Assembly: GCA_003242895.1 (NCBI GenBank)
Contig: QKMY01000019.1
Location: 62,001-126,000, forward strand
Direction: 5' to 3'
DNA length: 64,000 bases
DNA from: Candidatus Margulisiibacteriota bacterium
Lineage (GTDB): Bacteria; Margulisbacteria; Riflemargulisbacteria; GWF2-39-127
Shown: positions 55,228 to 64,000 of the stretch, one piece after another
Position numbering within the stretch: the first letter of the stretch is position 1
How the letters are laid out: every line of letters starts with the position of its first letter
Translations under genes and position numbers: made by a program
The notes under the pieces: model-generated
Database searches by the model: none
Told to the model about the DNA's origin: nothing
The model's input: only the letters and a program-made list of their open reading frames with translations

Positions 55228-56209
55228 CAGAATATATTGTCGAATAATTTTCTCTCTCCTAATATTGATTGGAGTAACAGCGCCATTACACGCTGATGAT
55301 CAAGGCTTATTTACCTTGCGGTTTAATTGGCCGGCAAAGCTTTCGGGACATGTCATCTCTGAAGTTGGTTTTCACCGTTATGAAGCTGGTAAGGAAAAAT
55401 CTCATTATGCTAAGAAAGCTAATTATTTTTCCATAACAAAAATAAATGATGGCTTTGAAATGATTACAACGGGAGGAATGGTACTCCAAAATATACCATT
55501 GCCTAATGTTAAGGATAGACTTCACTTGTTAGCCGAAATTGACACTGATCCGACGATTGTCCTGTCAAAAAAAGGTGAGGTAGCAAAGATAATAGGACTT
55601 GAGGAATATCGAACGAATATGCTCAATCTGGTTAAGGAAAGACATTCTGAATATGATAAAAAAGAATTAAAGGCAGTTTCGTCATATTATGATGCCAAAG
55701 ATTTGGAAGCTAATCTAATTAATGATTATGACGAGACATTTTTTTATATGCTCAAATATTGGATTGATAAAAGCTTTACTCCTAAAAGTGTTTATTCAGG
55801 GGTGAGTATGATCAGGTTGCCTACGATATCAACTTCGGATGTGAAATATCATGGAATAGCGCAAGTTAGGGACCTTAATAAAAAGAACTCACTTGTAATC
55901 CTGGAGTTTAAGGAGTTTGTAGATCCCGGTGACCTGAAGCAAATGCTTATCGAAAATAATATTATTACATTGGACCAGTGGCATAGCCATCGTTGTAAGA
56001 TTGATCCTCGAAAATTGTACAATAAATTTGAGATAGGCCAAAGCTCTAATGCTGATAAATCAGATAATAGTTATCGTTATACGACAACTCATTTTCTGGT
56101 AACAGATTTCAATACTCTTGTACCTCTGCAATACATTAAAAGTGTTGAAATTGTTTTGCCTGATTTTGAACAATACGAAGTGGTGAAATATTCCTACATA
56201 AACGATTAA
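55217..56209 (+). CDS. Secreted protein of unknown function
   Basis: 330 residues with a signal peptide ending PLHA-D (about residue 26). The remainder is a soluble, beta-rich, charged protein with one helical middle (EEYRTNMLNLVKERHSEYDKKE). No domain is recognised; the overall pattern could fit an exported protein that handles a lipid or a polymer, but this is not supported by a motif. It has its own region and is followed by a 289-base gap with no gene. Confidence 0.75.
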   Translation: MGNNRIYCRIIFSLLILIGVTAPLHADDQGLFTLRFNWPAKLSGHVISEVGFHRYEAGKEKSHYAKKANYFSITKINDGFEMITTGGMVLQNIPLPNVKDRLHLLAEIDTDPTIVLSKKGEVAKIIGLEEYRTNMLNLVKERHSEYDKKELKAVSSYYDAKDLEANLINDYDETFFYMLKYWIDKSFTPKSVYSGVSMIRLPTISTSDVKYHGIAQVRDLNKKNSLVILEFKEFVDPGDLKQMLIENNIITLDQWHSHRCKIDPRKLYNKFEIGQSSNADKSDNSYRYTTTHFLVTDFNTLVPLQYIKSVEIVLPDFEQYEVVKYSYIND

Positions 56210-56498
56210 TTAGGTGGCTTCCCCGCCGATATGAACTTCTTAATCTATAATTTATCCGTAACGCCTCCAATAAACTAATAATGGACGATTTTGCACTATA
56301 TAACAGGTGAAGATATTTTTGTTATTCAGGAATCTTATCTTTTTTAAAGATGTTTGTACGTACAACTCAGTCAAATTTTGCTTGGACTAAATGGGGAAAA
56401 ATAGTATGATATACGGGTAATTTTATTTCCCGAATAAAAGTCCTTCGTTACTTAAGGATTACCATACCAAAAGGATAGCCAAATACGGTGCAATTGCG

Positions 56499-58346
56499 AT
56501 GATTAGTATATCAAATGTGAAAATGTCATTTGGAGCTCAGGATATTTTTGATGATGTTAATTTTAATATTAATAGCAGAGAGCGGATCGGATTGGTAGGA
56601 AGAAACGGGAGCGGCAAGACAACCTTGTTCAATCTATTGAATAGAAGTGTGTTGCCTGAAGCCGGGACCATCGCTGTTCCCAAGAATTATACTATCGGGT
56701 ATGTTCAGCAGCATCTGAAATTTACTGAGAGTACAGTCCTTTACGAGGGATGTCTTGGTCTGCGACCGCAGCATATTGATGACGTCTGGGTAGTTGAGAA
56801 AGTGTTAGCTGGCCTGGGATTCACAGAAGATGATATGTGGCGGCATCCGTCAGAATTTTCCGGCGGATATCAAGTTCGACTTAACCTTGCAAAAGTCCTG
56901 GTTGCCGAACCGCATCTTTTGCTCCTCGATGAACCTACTAATTACCTTGATATCATCTCGATCCGCTGGCTGGTGAGTTTTTTGCGTAAATGGCAGAATG
57001 AACTCATGATCATTACTCATGATAGGAATTTTATGGATAGCGTTACTACTCATACCATGATCATTCACCGTAAGAAGGCCCGGAAAATAGCCGGCGATAC
57101 TTCGAAATTATATGAGCAGATTGCGAAAGAAGAAGAGATTCACGAAAAAACACGTATGAATGATGAGAAGAAACGTAAGGAGACCGAACAGTTTATTAGC
57201 CGGTTTCGCGCTAAGGCAAGACTTGCCGGAATGGTTCAATCCCGGGTCAAAGCCCTGGAGAAAAAAGAAAAACTTGAAAAACTCGAAAGGATTGAGACAC
57301 TGGAATTCTCATTTAACGCGTCACCTTTTTATGCCAAGAAAATAATGGAAGTCAAAAATATATCGTTTGGCTATAAAGAAGATCATCTCTTGATCCATGG
57401 ACTTTCGATCTCGATTGCGAAGGATGACCGGATTTGTGTTATTGGTAAGAACGGGAGAGGTAAGTCGACGTTGCTGAAGTTGTTGTGCGGAGAGTTGACG
57501 CCGTCAGCAGGGTCTCTTTATGGTCACCCTGAAATTGCATTCGGGTATTTTGGCCAGACGAATATCGAACGATTGAATGTACAACGAACGATCGAAGAAG
57601 AGCTTATTGCAGCTGATCCAGATAATAACCGGAAGAAAGCTCGCGATATCTGTGGTTCGATGATGTTCCAGGGAGATTCTGCTCTCAAAAAGATCTCTGT
57701 AATCTCCGGTGGAGAGCGTAGTCGTGTATTGCTTGGCAAAATATTATTATCGCCGGTCAATATGCTTCTATTAGATGAGCCGACAAACCATCTTGATATG
57801 GAATCCTGTGATTCGTTGTTGGCTGCGTTGGATTCTTTTCCAGGCGCCTCGGTCATTGTTACTCACAACGAAATGTTCCTGCATGAGCTGGCGAACCGCC
57901 TGATTATCTTTGACGATGATAAAGTGTTTGTCTTTGACGGCAGTTATCAGGAATTCTTGGATCAGATAGGTTGGCGTGACGAAGCGCAGTCGAATGGCAG
58001 CAAGAAAAAAGCTTCGGACAACTCCGTGAGCCGCGGCGATAAAAAAAAGCTTCGGGCAGGGATAATTAATCAACGAAGTACGGTGCTTAAGCCACTGGAA
58101 AAGGCCATTAAAGAAAATGAGCATAAAATCGAAAAGATTGAGAAGCTGGTCAACGCAAACAATGAAAAAATTGTCGAAGCTTCTGCTAAAGGTCTAAGCG
58201 ATAAAATAAAAGAAATATCATTAAAGAACCATCAGCATAAGACTGATATTGACCAGTTCTATGCACAGCTCGAAATTATTCTTGTAGAACATGACAAACA
58301 GTCAAATTATTTTGAAGAGCAGCTAAATCAGTTGGATTTGGAATAA
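56499..58346 (+). CDS. ABC-F family ATPase
   Basis: 615 residues with two tandem ABC domains and no membrane span. The first has Walker A GLVGRNGSGKTT (about 35-42), signature FSGGYQVRLNLAKVL and Walker B LLLLDEPTNYLD. The second has GKNGRGKST (about 317-325), ISGGERSRVLL and LLLDEPTNHLD. The linker between them is charged and helical, and the C-terminus (about 525-612) is a coiled coil as in Uup/YheS-type proteins. ABC-F proteins act on the ribosome, resolving stalls or conferring antibiotic protection; which applies here cannot be told. The first ATG is used; its ribosome site is weak. Confidence 0.93.
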   Translation: MISISNVKMSFGAQDIFDDVNFNINSRERIGLVGRNGSGKTTLFNLLNRSVLPEAGTIAVPKNYTIGYVQQHLKFTESTVLYEGCLGLRPQHIDDVWVVEKVLAGLGFTEDDMWRHPSEFSGGYQVRLNLAKVLVAEPHLLLLDEPTNYLDIISIRWLVSFLRKWQNELMIITHDRNFMDSVTTHTMIIHRKKARKIAGDTSKLYEQIAKEEEIHEKTRMNDEKKRKETEQFISRFRAKARLAGMVQSRVKALEKKEKLEKLERIETLEFSFNASPFYAKKIMEVKNISFGYKEDHLLIHGLSISIAKDDRICVIGKNGRGKSTLLKLLCGELTPSAGSLYGHPEIAFGYFGQTNIERLNVQRTIEEELIAADPDNNRKKARDICGSMMFQGDSALKKISVISGGERSRVLLGKILLSPVNMLLLDEPTNHLDMESCDSLLAALDSFPGASVIVTHNEMFLHELANRLIIFDDDKVFVFDGSYQEFLDQIGWRDEAQSNGSKKKASDNSVSRGDKKKLRAGIINQRSTVLKPLEKAIKENEHKIEKIEKLVNANNEKIVEASAKGLSDKIKEISLKNHQHKTDIDQFYAQLEIILVEHDKQSNYFEEQLNQLDLE

Positions 58347-58536
58347 TTACAGTTTAATTGGTATTGTGGAACTATTCAATTTTATTTCTTCGATAAGGAA
58401 ATTGTGGAAATTTATCACTGGTAAAAAAGTGTAATATAGGGTATGCTGTATGTCTTAATATATATAAAAATTTTATAGTATAAAGAGACATGTTTTTTGG
58501 AACAAGTAATTAAAATAGTTGAAAGAAGAGATAATC

Positions 58537-60117
58537 ATGGAAACACTGGAAAAATTTAGAAAACTTGGGTTGTCGGAAGACACCTTAAAGGCCTTGAAGA
58601 AAAAAGGTTTTGAAGAGCCAACACCAATTCAAGAGCAAACGATCCCTATACTGCTTAAGGGCGAAGTAGATATTATCGGGCAAGCGCAAACAGGAACCGG
58701 CAAGACTGCAGCTTTTGGAATTCCAATTATCGAGAAGATTGAGGAAAAATCAAAAGTAACACAAGCTTTAATCTTGGTTCCTACACGAGAACTGGCAATA
58801 CAGGTCGCTGAGGAGCTGAATTCCCTAAAAGGACAAAAAAACCTACAGATCGTTCCGATATATGGCGGTCAATCAATCGAAGAACAATTCAGAAGGCTTA
58901 AACGTGGAGTTGATGTTATCGTCGGTACTCCAGGACGCATTCTTGATCACCTCCGCAGACGCAGTATGAAATTAGATTCTATCTCCTATCTAGTTCTTGA
59001 TGAAGCAGACGAAATGCTTGCAATGGGATTCATCGAGGATGTCGAAGAAATTTTGAAAAGTACAAGTGTTGAAAAAAGAACGTTGTTGTTTTCGGCTACA
59101 ATGCCTCGTGAAATATTAGATATCGCAAAGAATTACATGAAAAAATATGAAGTTATCGCAGTAAGAAAAGAAAATATGACGGTTGATCTTACTGACCAGA
59201 TATACTTCGAGGTTTCATCCTCTGAAAAATTCGAAGCACTTTGCAGAATTATTGATATCGAGATAGAGTTCTACGGGCTTGTTTTCTGTAGGACAAAGAT
59301 CGATGTTGATGAGATCGCGAGCAGGCTCAATGAGCGCGGGTACGATGCAGACGGATTGCATGGCGACATTTCGCAGGCGCAGCGTGAAAAGATACTTGAT
59401 AAATTCAAAAAGAAACGTATTACTATCCTGGTAGCAACTGATGTTGCAGCCCGTGGAATAGATATTAATAATCTGTCTCATGTTCTTAATTATTCTTTGC
59501 CTCAAGACCCGGAATCATACGTGCATCGTATCGGGAGAACAGGAAGAGCAGGTAAGCAGGGAACTGCTATAACCTTTGTTACCCGGGAAGAATATCGCCG
59601 ACTTCTTTTTATCCAGAAAATTGCCAAGACAGACATTAGAAAAGAAAAATTACCGAAAATAGAAGACATTATTAAAATAAAAAAAGTTAGAATTAAGAAC
59701 GAGCTTGATAATATTGTTAAGATGGAAAACTTTGATAATTATCAAGAAATGGCACAAGAACTTCTTTCGGAATACCAATCAGCTGATATTTTGGCTGCTA
59801 TCCTTAAATACACCTTTCAGGATGAACTGGATTCCAAGAATTATAATGAGATTAGAGAAGAAACTGTTGATTATAAGGGCAAATCAAGATTGTTCGTTGC
59901 CAGAGGCAAAATAGATGGAATGACACCTAGAAAACTGGTTGATTTTATTAGACAAAAAACAAATGTGAATGATAGAAATATTCAGGATGTCCAGATATTC
60001 GATAAGTTTTCCTTTATTACAACGCCATTTAAAGAAGCTGAAATAATTTTGGGCGTATTTAACGAAAACAAACGGGGACAAAAACCTTTGGTCACAAGAG
60101 CGAAAGATAAGAAATAG
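58537..60117 (+). CDS. DEAD-box RNA helicase with DbpA-type RNA-binding domain
   Basis: 526 residues from the ATG with AGAAGAG upstream; a TTG at 58519 is the alternative. Q motif FEEPTPIQEQ, motif I AQTGTGKTAA, Ia PTRELA, Ib TPGRILDH, motif II DEAD, motif III SAT, and motif VI HRIGRTGRAG are all present. Residues about 450-515 (RLFVARGKIDGMTPRKLVDFI ... IFDKFSFIT) match the DbpA/CsdA RNA-binding domain. The likely role is unwinding of structured RNA during ribosome assembly or at low temperature. Confidence 0.95.
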   Translation: METLEKFRKLGLSEDTLKALKKKGFEEPTPIQEQTIPILLKGEVDIIGQAQTGTGKTAAFGIPIIEKIEEKSKVTQALILVPTRELAIQVAEELNSLKGQKNLQIVPIYGGQSIEEQFRRLKRGVDVIVGTPGRILDHLRRRSMKLDSISYLVLDEADEMLAMGFIEDVEEILKSTSVEKRTLLFSATMPREILDIAKNYMKKYEVIAVRKENMTVDLTDQIYFEVSSSEKFEALCRIIDIEIEFYGLVFCRTKIDVDEIASRLNERGYDADGLHGDISQAQREKILDKFKKKRITILVATDVAARGIDINNLSHVLNYSLPQDPESYVHRIGRTGRAGKQGTAITFVTREEYRRLLFIQKIAKTDIRKEKLPKIEDIIKIKKVRIKNELDNIVKMENFDNYQEMAQELLSEYQSADILAAILKYTFQDELDSKNYNEIREETVDYKGKSRLFVARGKIDGMTPRKLVDFIRQKTNVNDRNIQDVQIFDKFSFITTPFKEAEIILGVFNENKRGQKPLVTRAKDKK

Positions 60118-60148
60118 TTTTTTAAGATCCAAACATTTTTCATAACAG

Positions 60149-60194
60149 ACTGCATGGTTTTGTAATAATAATTTACAAGCCATGCAGTTTTTTT
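60149..60194 (+). terminator. Rho-independent terminator after the helicase
   Basis: The stem begins ACTGCATGG (60149-60157) and closes with CCATGCAGT (60180-60188), with further imperfect pairing inside, and is followed by seven T. It lies between convergent genes. Confidence 0.8.
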
Positions 60195-60291
60195 GTTATT
60201 TAGTATATTGAAAAAATACTTAAGCGGGTATGGCTTTTCATCAGATCTTTTTGCTTCATTTTCTCGGATTTAGAGGTATAAAAAATAAATA

Positions 60292-61536
60292 TTATTTAAT
60301 ACTTCCCCAATGTGCGGTAACTTTTATTCCACCGTTAGAAAACTGAAAAGAGTTTTTTACTTTGACTGGGAGTAATTGTAAATAGGGGATGCTGTTTGAG
60401 ATGAAGAGTCCTGTCCAGCCTTTGAACTCGTTGCGGAGGGTTTCCCCGAAGTCTTTATATAACTGACGTATATCTTCTTGTTTTCCTGACAGTCTTATTC
60501 CATAAGGCAAGTTTGCAAGGATTAGTCCTTTGTTTTCCCATCTGTTTTTTAGTATCCGTGCATCCTGAGCCTGAAATGATATTAGTTCATCCATTTCTAG
60601 CTTTTTGCTATTACTGCGTGCTGCTTCTATTGCTTTTTCTTCAATATCAAAGCCGAAAAACCGAATATGATCTATCTTTGTGGGAATATCTCGGGCAGGA
60701 TTCTCCTTCTTTATCTTTTCCCACAATCCTTTATTGAAAAAAGCAAAGTCGAAAAAGGCAAAATCCCTTATGCTGCCAGCCTGGACACTGTGAACAATAC
60801 TGGCTGCCTCAAATAATAAAGTGCCCGAACCGCAGAATGGATCGACGATTGTGTTATAATTCTCAACTCCATATTTAAGGAGAAGCCCTGCTGCATAGGT
60901 TTCTCGTATAGGAGCATCGACATTGTGTGATTTATAGCCTCTTTTATGTAGATGTTCACCGGAAGTATCCAGGCTTATGGTACAGGCATCGTCAAAAAAT
61001 CGAACGAAGATAGTTTTGCTCGCGTCTTCTTTTACTGAAATATCCTGGTTAAATCTCTGGTAGTAATTCTTTATACCGTCTGCGATGGTTTTGGCTATAT
61101 TCCCGGTATGATGCAGCCGTGATTGTTTTGCGGTAACATTAATGTTTATTTCCGGATTGATACCAAGGTAGAGTTCCCATGGTTTTGTCCTGACTTTGTT
61201 AAAAAGCGTCGGATATGATTTGCCATTGAACGATGCAATCCGCATTAATATCCTATTTGCCGTTCTTAATCTTAGATTAGATTCATACATTAATCTGAGT
61301 TCACCCGAGTATTCCACTCCGCCTTCTACGATTACGAGATTGGTTACCCCTTCAATGTTTTTGAGTTCCTGAGCCAGGATATTTTCGAATCCCTGGGAGC
61401 AGGAAGCAAAAAAGGAATGAACTTCTTTAAGGAATCTTCGTTTAATCCGTCTTTCAAGTGCGCGAGTCGAGAGCTGACTTTCTGTCGAAGGTTGATCCTG
61501 TGTTTTATTATTATTCTTCATATGGACTCTATTCAT
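60292..61536 (-). CDS. RlmL-type 23S rRNA guanine-N2 methyltransferase
   Basis: 414 residues. The THUMP-containing N-terminal half (about 35-190) includes FFASCSQGFENILAQEL and is followed by the class I methyltransferase with VDPFCGSGTLLFEAA (motif I, near 245) and the NLPYG motif near 356, typical of RlmL/YpsC-type N2-guanine methyltransferases acting on 23S rRNA. The first 30 residues are basic and low-complexity. The start at 61536 is uncertain because no strong ribosome site precedes it; an in-frame ATG lies five codons later. It is convergent with the helicase. Confidence 0.92.
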   Translation of the reverse strand: MNRVHMKNNNKTQDQPSTESQLSTRALERRIKRRFLKEVHSFFASCSQGFENILAQELKNIEGVTNLVIVEGGVEYSGELRLMYESNLRLRTANRILMRIASFNGKSYPTLFNKVRTKPWELYLGINPEININVTAKQSRLHHTGNIAKTIADGIKNYYQRFNQDISVKEDASKTIFVRFFDDACTISLDTSGEHLHKRGYKSHNVDAPIRETYAAGLLLKYGVENYNTIVDPFCGSGTLLFEAASIVHSVQAGSIRDFAFFDFAFFNKGLWEKIKKENPARDIPTKIDHIRFFGFDIEEKAIEAARSNSKKLEMDELISFQAQDARILKNRWENKGLILANLPYGIRLSGKQEDIRQLYKDFGETLRNEFKGWTGLFISNSIPYLQLLPVKVKNSFQFSNGGIKVTAHWGSIK

Positions 61537-61662
61537 CTGAGAATATATTTCTTGTAGTTTAATGACGTAGTATAAGCTGTTTTTTCTGATAATGCAAATA
61601 TTAGTGTTGATAAAGCAGGTGGCTTATTTGCTGTTGCCGGTTTTTCCTGAATGGTTCTTGCT

Positions 61663-61690
61663 ATGACAAAATAATGTTTCAATATATAAT
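61663..61690 (+). promoter_or_regulatory. Sigma-70 promoter of the YwqK-like repeat protein
   Basis: ATGACA at 61663-61668 and TATAAT at 61685-61690 with a 16-base spacer; AAGGAG at 61715-61720 precedes the ATG at 61730. Confidence 0.6.
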
Positions 61691-61729
61691 AGAAATTAAT
61701 TGTACTAAAAATTTAAGGAGTTAAGTTTT

Positions 61730-62782
61730 ATGAACAAACAAATGGTTTTAATATTCAGTGCTCTTATATCATTATCTCTAGTAGGAATATCTTTTGCCGA
61801 TACAATTACGAGAACTGCCATTGCTAACGACGATGGCAGTTTTCTTGCCGTTTTTTATGACGGGGATGTGGCAATTGCAACTCAGAGCTATACTAGCTTA
61901 TCTGAACTGGTAACACAAAATGGCAATATTCCTGATGGTATGGTTAACCAGTATTATGAGGACGGTACGTTACAATCTATTACGACATACAAGGATAACA
62001 AACAAGAGGGTGAAGTAAAAGATTATTATGAAAACGGAGCTTTATTGAGTGAAGGAACCTATAAGAATGACAAACTTGAGGGATTGGTTAGATCGTACTT
62101 CGAAAATAAAACAGTAAAAGCGTTACGAAACTATAAGAATAACAAAATCGACGGTATGCAGAGAGATTACTATGAGAGTGGTGCATTACGAGGTGAGGGC
62201 GGGTGTTCTGATAATATTAAGCAGGGAATATGGAGTGAATATCATGAAAACGGCAAGTTGAAAGCGCAGTGGGCTTATATCGATGGCGTTATCGACGGTT
62301 CCGTTAAAGAGTTCTATGAGGGCGGTGCATTAAAAGGAGAATCAACATTAAAAAAAGGGAAAATTTCCGGTATTTCAAGCAAATATTACGAGAGTGGGAT
62401 GTTAGCGGATCAAGCTCATTATAAAGATGACAAACTTGAGGGCGTGTATAAAGCATACTATGAGAATAAAAAGTTAAAGTCGGAAATAAACTTCAGGAAC
62501 GATAAGAAAGATGGTATTGCACGAGAATATTATGAAAATGGAACACTCAAGTTGCAAGGCAGCTTTAGAGAAGATAATCCTGAAGGGTTTCAGGCTGAAT
62601 TCTATGAAAATGGCAAACCTAAGCAGGAAATTAATTTCAGTGAAGGTAAACGTAACGGAACAGCGAAAGAATTCTATGAAAATGGCAAAGTTAAGTACGA
62701 GATGAATTATAAAAATGATGAAAAAACCAAACGGCAATCTTATGATGAAGAAGGTAACCTGATTTATAATTGGGACTATTAA
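61730..62782 (+). CDS. Secreted YwqK/MORN-type repeat protein
   Basis: 350 residues with a signal peptide (about 1-23, ending SFA). From about residue 70 to 340 there are around twelve repeats of roughly 23 residues with the core YYENGxLKxExxYKNDKxxGxxx, the MORN-variant pattern of the YwqK family. Such repeats are widespread in secreted bacterial proteins and are proposed to bind other proteins or glycans; the YwqK antitoxin label of some members is not supported here. No toxin gene is next to it. It precedes an FKBP gene with its own ribosome site. Confidence 0.88.
   Translation: MNKQMVLIFSALISLSLVGISFADTITRTAIANDDGSFLAVFYDGDVAIATQSYTSLSELVTQNGNIPDGMVNQYYEDGTLQSITTYKDNKQEGEVKDYYENGALLSEGTYKNDKLEGLVRSYFENKTVKALRNYKNNKIDGMQRDYYESGALRGEGGCSDNIKQGIWSEYHENGKLKAQWAYIDGVIDGSVKEFYEGGALKGESTLKKGKISGISSKYYESGMLADQAHYKDDKLEGVYKAYYENKKLKSEINFRNDKKDGIAREYYENGTLKLQGSFREDNPEGFQAEFYENGKPKQEINFSEGKRNGTAKEFYENGKVKYEMNYKNDEKTKRQSYDEEGNLIYNWDY
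61950..62750 (+). repeat. MORN-like repeats within the secreted protein
   Basis: About twelve units of 69-72 bases encoding the YYENG...K...Y-KND pattern. Copies are diverged, but the DNA is regular enough for repeat-number change by recombination. Confidence 0.7.
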
Positions 62783-62915
62783 CCCTATTTATGAAAGACT
62801 GATACTATTTAGCTATCGCTGGTTGGGGCCGGACCGCGGTGTCTGTCTTCTATATATGTTTATTCCGTAACATTTGTTATAATGTCAAAAAGTTACTTAA
62901 AAATCGGAGGAACAA

Positions 62916-63635
62916 ATGAATACATATAAGGTGAGCATTACTGCTGGAATATTGTTGTTTTCGTTATCAGTTTGCGGATTTGCAGCTAATGATGTCAGTA
63001 CGAAAAATGTAAAGTTAGACACTTTTGATGAGAAACTCAGCTACGCATTAGGATTGAATATCGGCGGCAGCTTAAGTCAATTAGGGGATGACGCAAAACT
63101 CAATATTGATTTGTTATCTCGAGGCATTAAGGACCGGATGTCAGGCAATCAGCCATTGATTACGCAAGAGCAGTTTGTTGCAGTAATGAAGCAGCTTCAG
63201 GAGAAACAAAAAGTGAATGAGAAAAAGGAATCTGAATTAGCGGAGAAGAATCTTAGTGCAGGTCAAAAGTTTCTGGCAAATAATAAAAAAGTAGCCGGAG
63301 TTATTGAAACGAAGAGTGGATTGCAATATCTCGTTCTTACGAAAGGGACCGGTGCTAAACCAAAAGCGACAGATAGAGTCTCCGTTCACTATCGAGGAAC
63401 ACTTATTAATGGAACAGAGTTCGATAGTTCGTATAAACGCGGTGTTCCGGCTACATTAGCACTTAACGGAGTCATTCCCGGATGGACAGAAGCTTTACAA
63501 TTAATGAATGTCGGCAGTAAATACAAGCTTTTCATTCCTTCCCATCTTGGATACGGGGAGAATGGAGCAGGCGAAACAATCGGTCCTAATTCGGCACTGA
63601 TTTTCGAAGTGGAGTTAATTGATATTGCCAAGTAG
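62916..63635 (+). CDS. FKBP-type peptidyl-prolyl isomerase, Mip/FkpA-like
   Basis: 239 residues: a signal peptide (about 1-23), an N-terminal dimerisation domain (about 35-120; FDEKLSYALGLNIGGSL) of the Mip/FkpA type with a long helix, then the FKBP domain (about 135-238) with VHYRGTLINGTEFDSSYKRG, GVIPGWTEALQLMNVGSK, IPSHLGYG and LIFEVELIDI. The enzyme catalyses cis/trans prolyl isomerisation and acts as an envelope chaperone. A cysteine in the signal (SVCGF) makes a lipoprotein possible but the lipobox is weak. CGGAGGA precedes the ATG. Confidence 0.93.
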   Translation: MNTYKVSITAGILLFSLSVCGFAANDVSTKNVKLDTFDEKLSYALGLNIGGSLSQLGDDAKLNIDLLSRGIKDRMSGNQPLITQEQFVAVMKQLQEKQKVNEKKESELAEKNLSAGQKFLANNKKVAGVIETKSGLQYLVLTKGTGAKPKATDRVSVHYRGTLINGTEFDSSYKRGVPATLALNGVIPGWTEALQLMNVGSKYKLFIPSHLGYGENGAGETIGPNSALIFEVELIDIAK

Positions 63636-63660
63636 CATGGTTGTTAGTGAATTAATAATT

Positions 63661-63993
63661 CTAGAGAATTGAGAGCATCGGTAATTTGCTTGAACTGCTG
63701 CTTGTTCTGAAGGTATTAAAACAGGGGTGTTCTAACTGCTTATTCTGCCGAGATGGAATCACTCCGCGCTCAAGGAAAAAGCTTCTGGCAATTAATGCTT
63801 CATTTCTTACAGATTTATCGTAGGGGCTTCGAGAATAGGTAATTATTTTTTGATTAATAGTTGTATAAAGATCTTTGAGATTATTTACCAGTTCACTAGC
63901 ATTGCTTGGTGGTTGTAGTTCAGTCATAAGCCTGGTTACCCTGTCATTATCAGGGTTTTCCTCTTCCTCTGTTAGAGCCAGGTTAATTATCAT
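63661..63993 (-). CDS. Hypothetical protein at the window edge
   Basis: 110 residues from the last in-frame ATG inside the window; the frame stays open to the edge, so the gene may start outside. The sequence is hydrophilic and helical, with an acidic segment (LTEEEENPDNDR) early on, and shows no signal or known domain. It is convergent with the FKBP gene. Function unknown. Confidence 0.4.
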   Translation of the reverse strand: MIINLALTEEEENPDNDRVTRLMTELQPPSNASELVNNLKDLYTTINQKIITYSRSPYDKSVRNEALIARSFFLERGVIPSRQNKQLEHPCFNTFRTSSSSSKLPMLSIL

Positions 63994-64000
63994 GTTTGCT

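Noticed and set aside
61730..62782. Toxin-antitoxin system based on the YwqK label
   Set aside because: The protein is secreted and no toxin-like gene is adjacent.
1..64000. CRISPR arrays, tRNA or rRNA genes, insertion sequences, prophage genes
   Set aside because: None was recognised by eye on either strand; the only tandem repeats found are inside coding regions.

Overview
The window is AT-rich and reads as one stretch of a diderm bacterial chromosome. An outer membrane is implied by a PorV-like beta-barrel, a small OmpA/OmpW-like barrel, a lipoprotein and a polysaccharide co-polymerase/tyrosine kinase. I cannot name the organism. S-layer-homology domains joined to a PorV-type barrel, a giant Ig-repeat protein with a FlgD-type C-terminal domain, a type III glutamine synthetase and many two-domain fusions suggest an uncultured candidate-phylum lineage of the Margulisbacteria/Elusimicrobia/Omnitrophica kind. 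That placement is inference. No rRNA, tRNA, CRISPR array, insertion sequence or prophage was seen.

Layout. 1-12.4 kb: the tail of a gene with a possible SPOR domain, then a 3334-residue secreted Ig-repeat protein and a PorV/SLH outer-membrane protein in one unit ended by a hairpin. 12.4-14.95 kb: type III glutamine synthetase behind a sigma-54-like site and a strong sigma-70 promoter, closed by a clear terminator. 15.5-17.3 kb: a NarL-type response regulator and a receiver-histidine kinase. 17.6-22.5 kb: a probable mannose-polymer module (GT4-cupin fusion, GH130 family protein, GT4 plus alpha/alpha-barrel fusion) ended by a terminator. 22.5-23.2 kb: a gene-poor stretch with a near-perfect 23-bp inverted repeat and a short ORF. 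23.2-24.3 kb: a membrane chemoreceptor-like protein on the minus strand.

24.5-51.5 kb is a large surface-polysaccharide locus, almost all on the plus strand. It holds ABC exporter genes (Wzm/Wzt type), a ferredoxin/FrhB-pyruvyltransferase fusion, seven GT2/GT4 glycosyltransferases or relatives, a cupin, a DegT-family aminotransferase, a methyltransferase, a Wzy-like polymerase, a DUF362 protein, a CapK-like adenylate-forming enzyme, UDP-GlcNAc 2-epimerase, a two-domain dehydrogenase/oxidoreductase, an alpha/alpha-barrel-WecG fusion and a Wzc-like tyrosine kinase. A convergent lipoprotein with four Ig-like domains and a pectate-lyase-like domain follows (52.0-54.8 kb). The combination of an ABC exporter with a Wzy-like polymerase and Wzc but no Wzx flippase in view is unusual.

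55-64 kb is mostly housekeeping: a secreted protein of unknown function, an ABC-F ATPase, a DEAD-box RNA helicase with a DbpA-type C-terminal domain, an RlmL-type rRNA methyltransferase, a secreted YwqK/MORN-like repeat protein, an FKBP-type prolyl isomerase and a hypothetical protein at the right edge.
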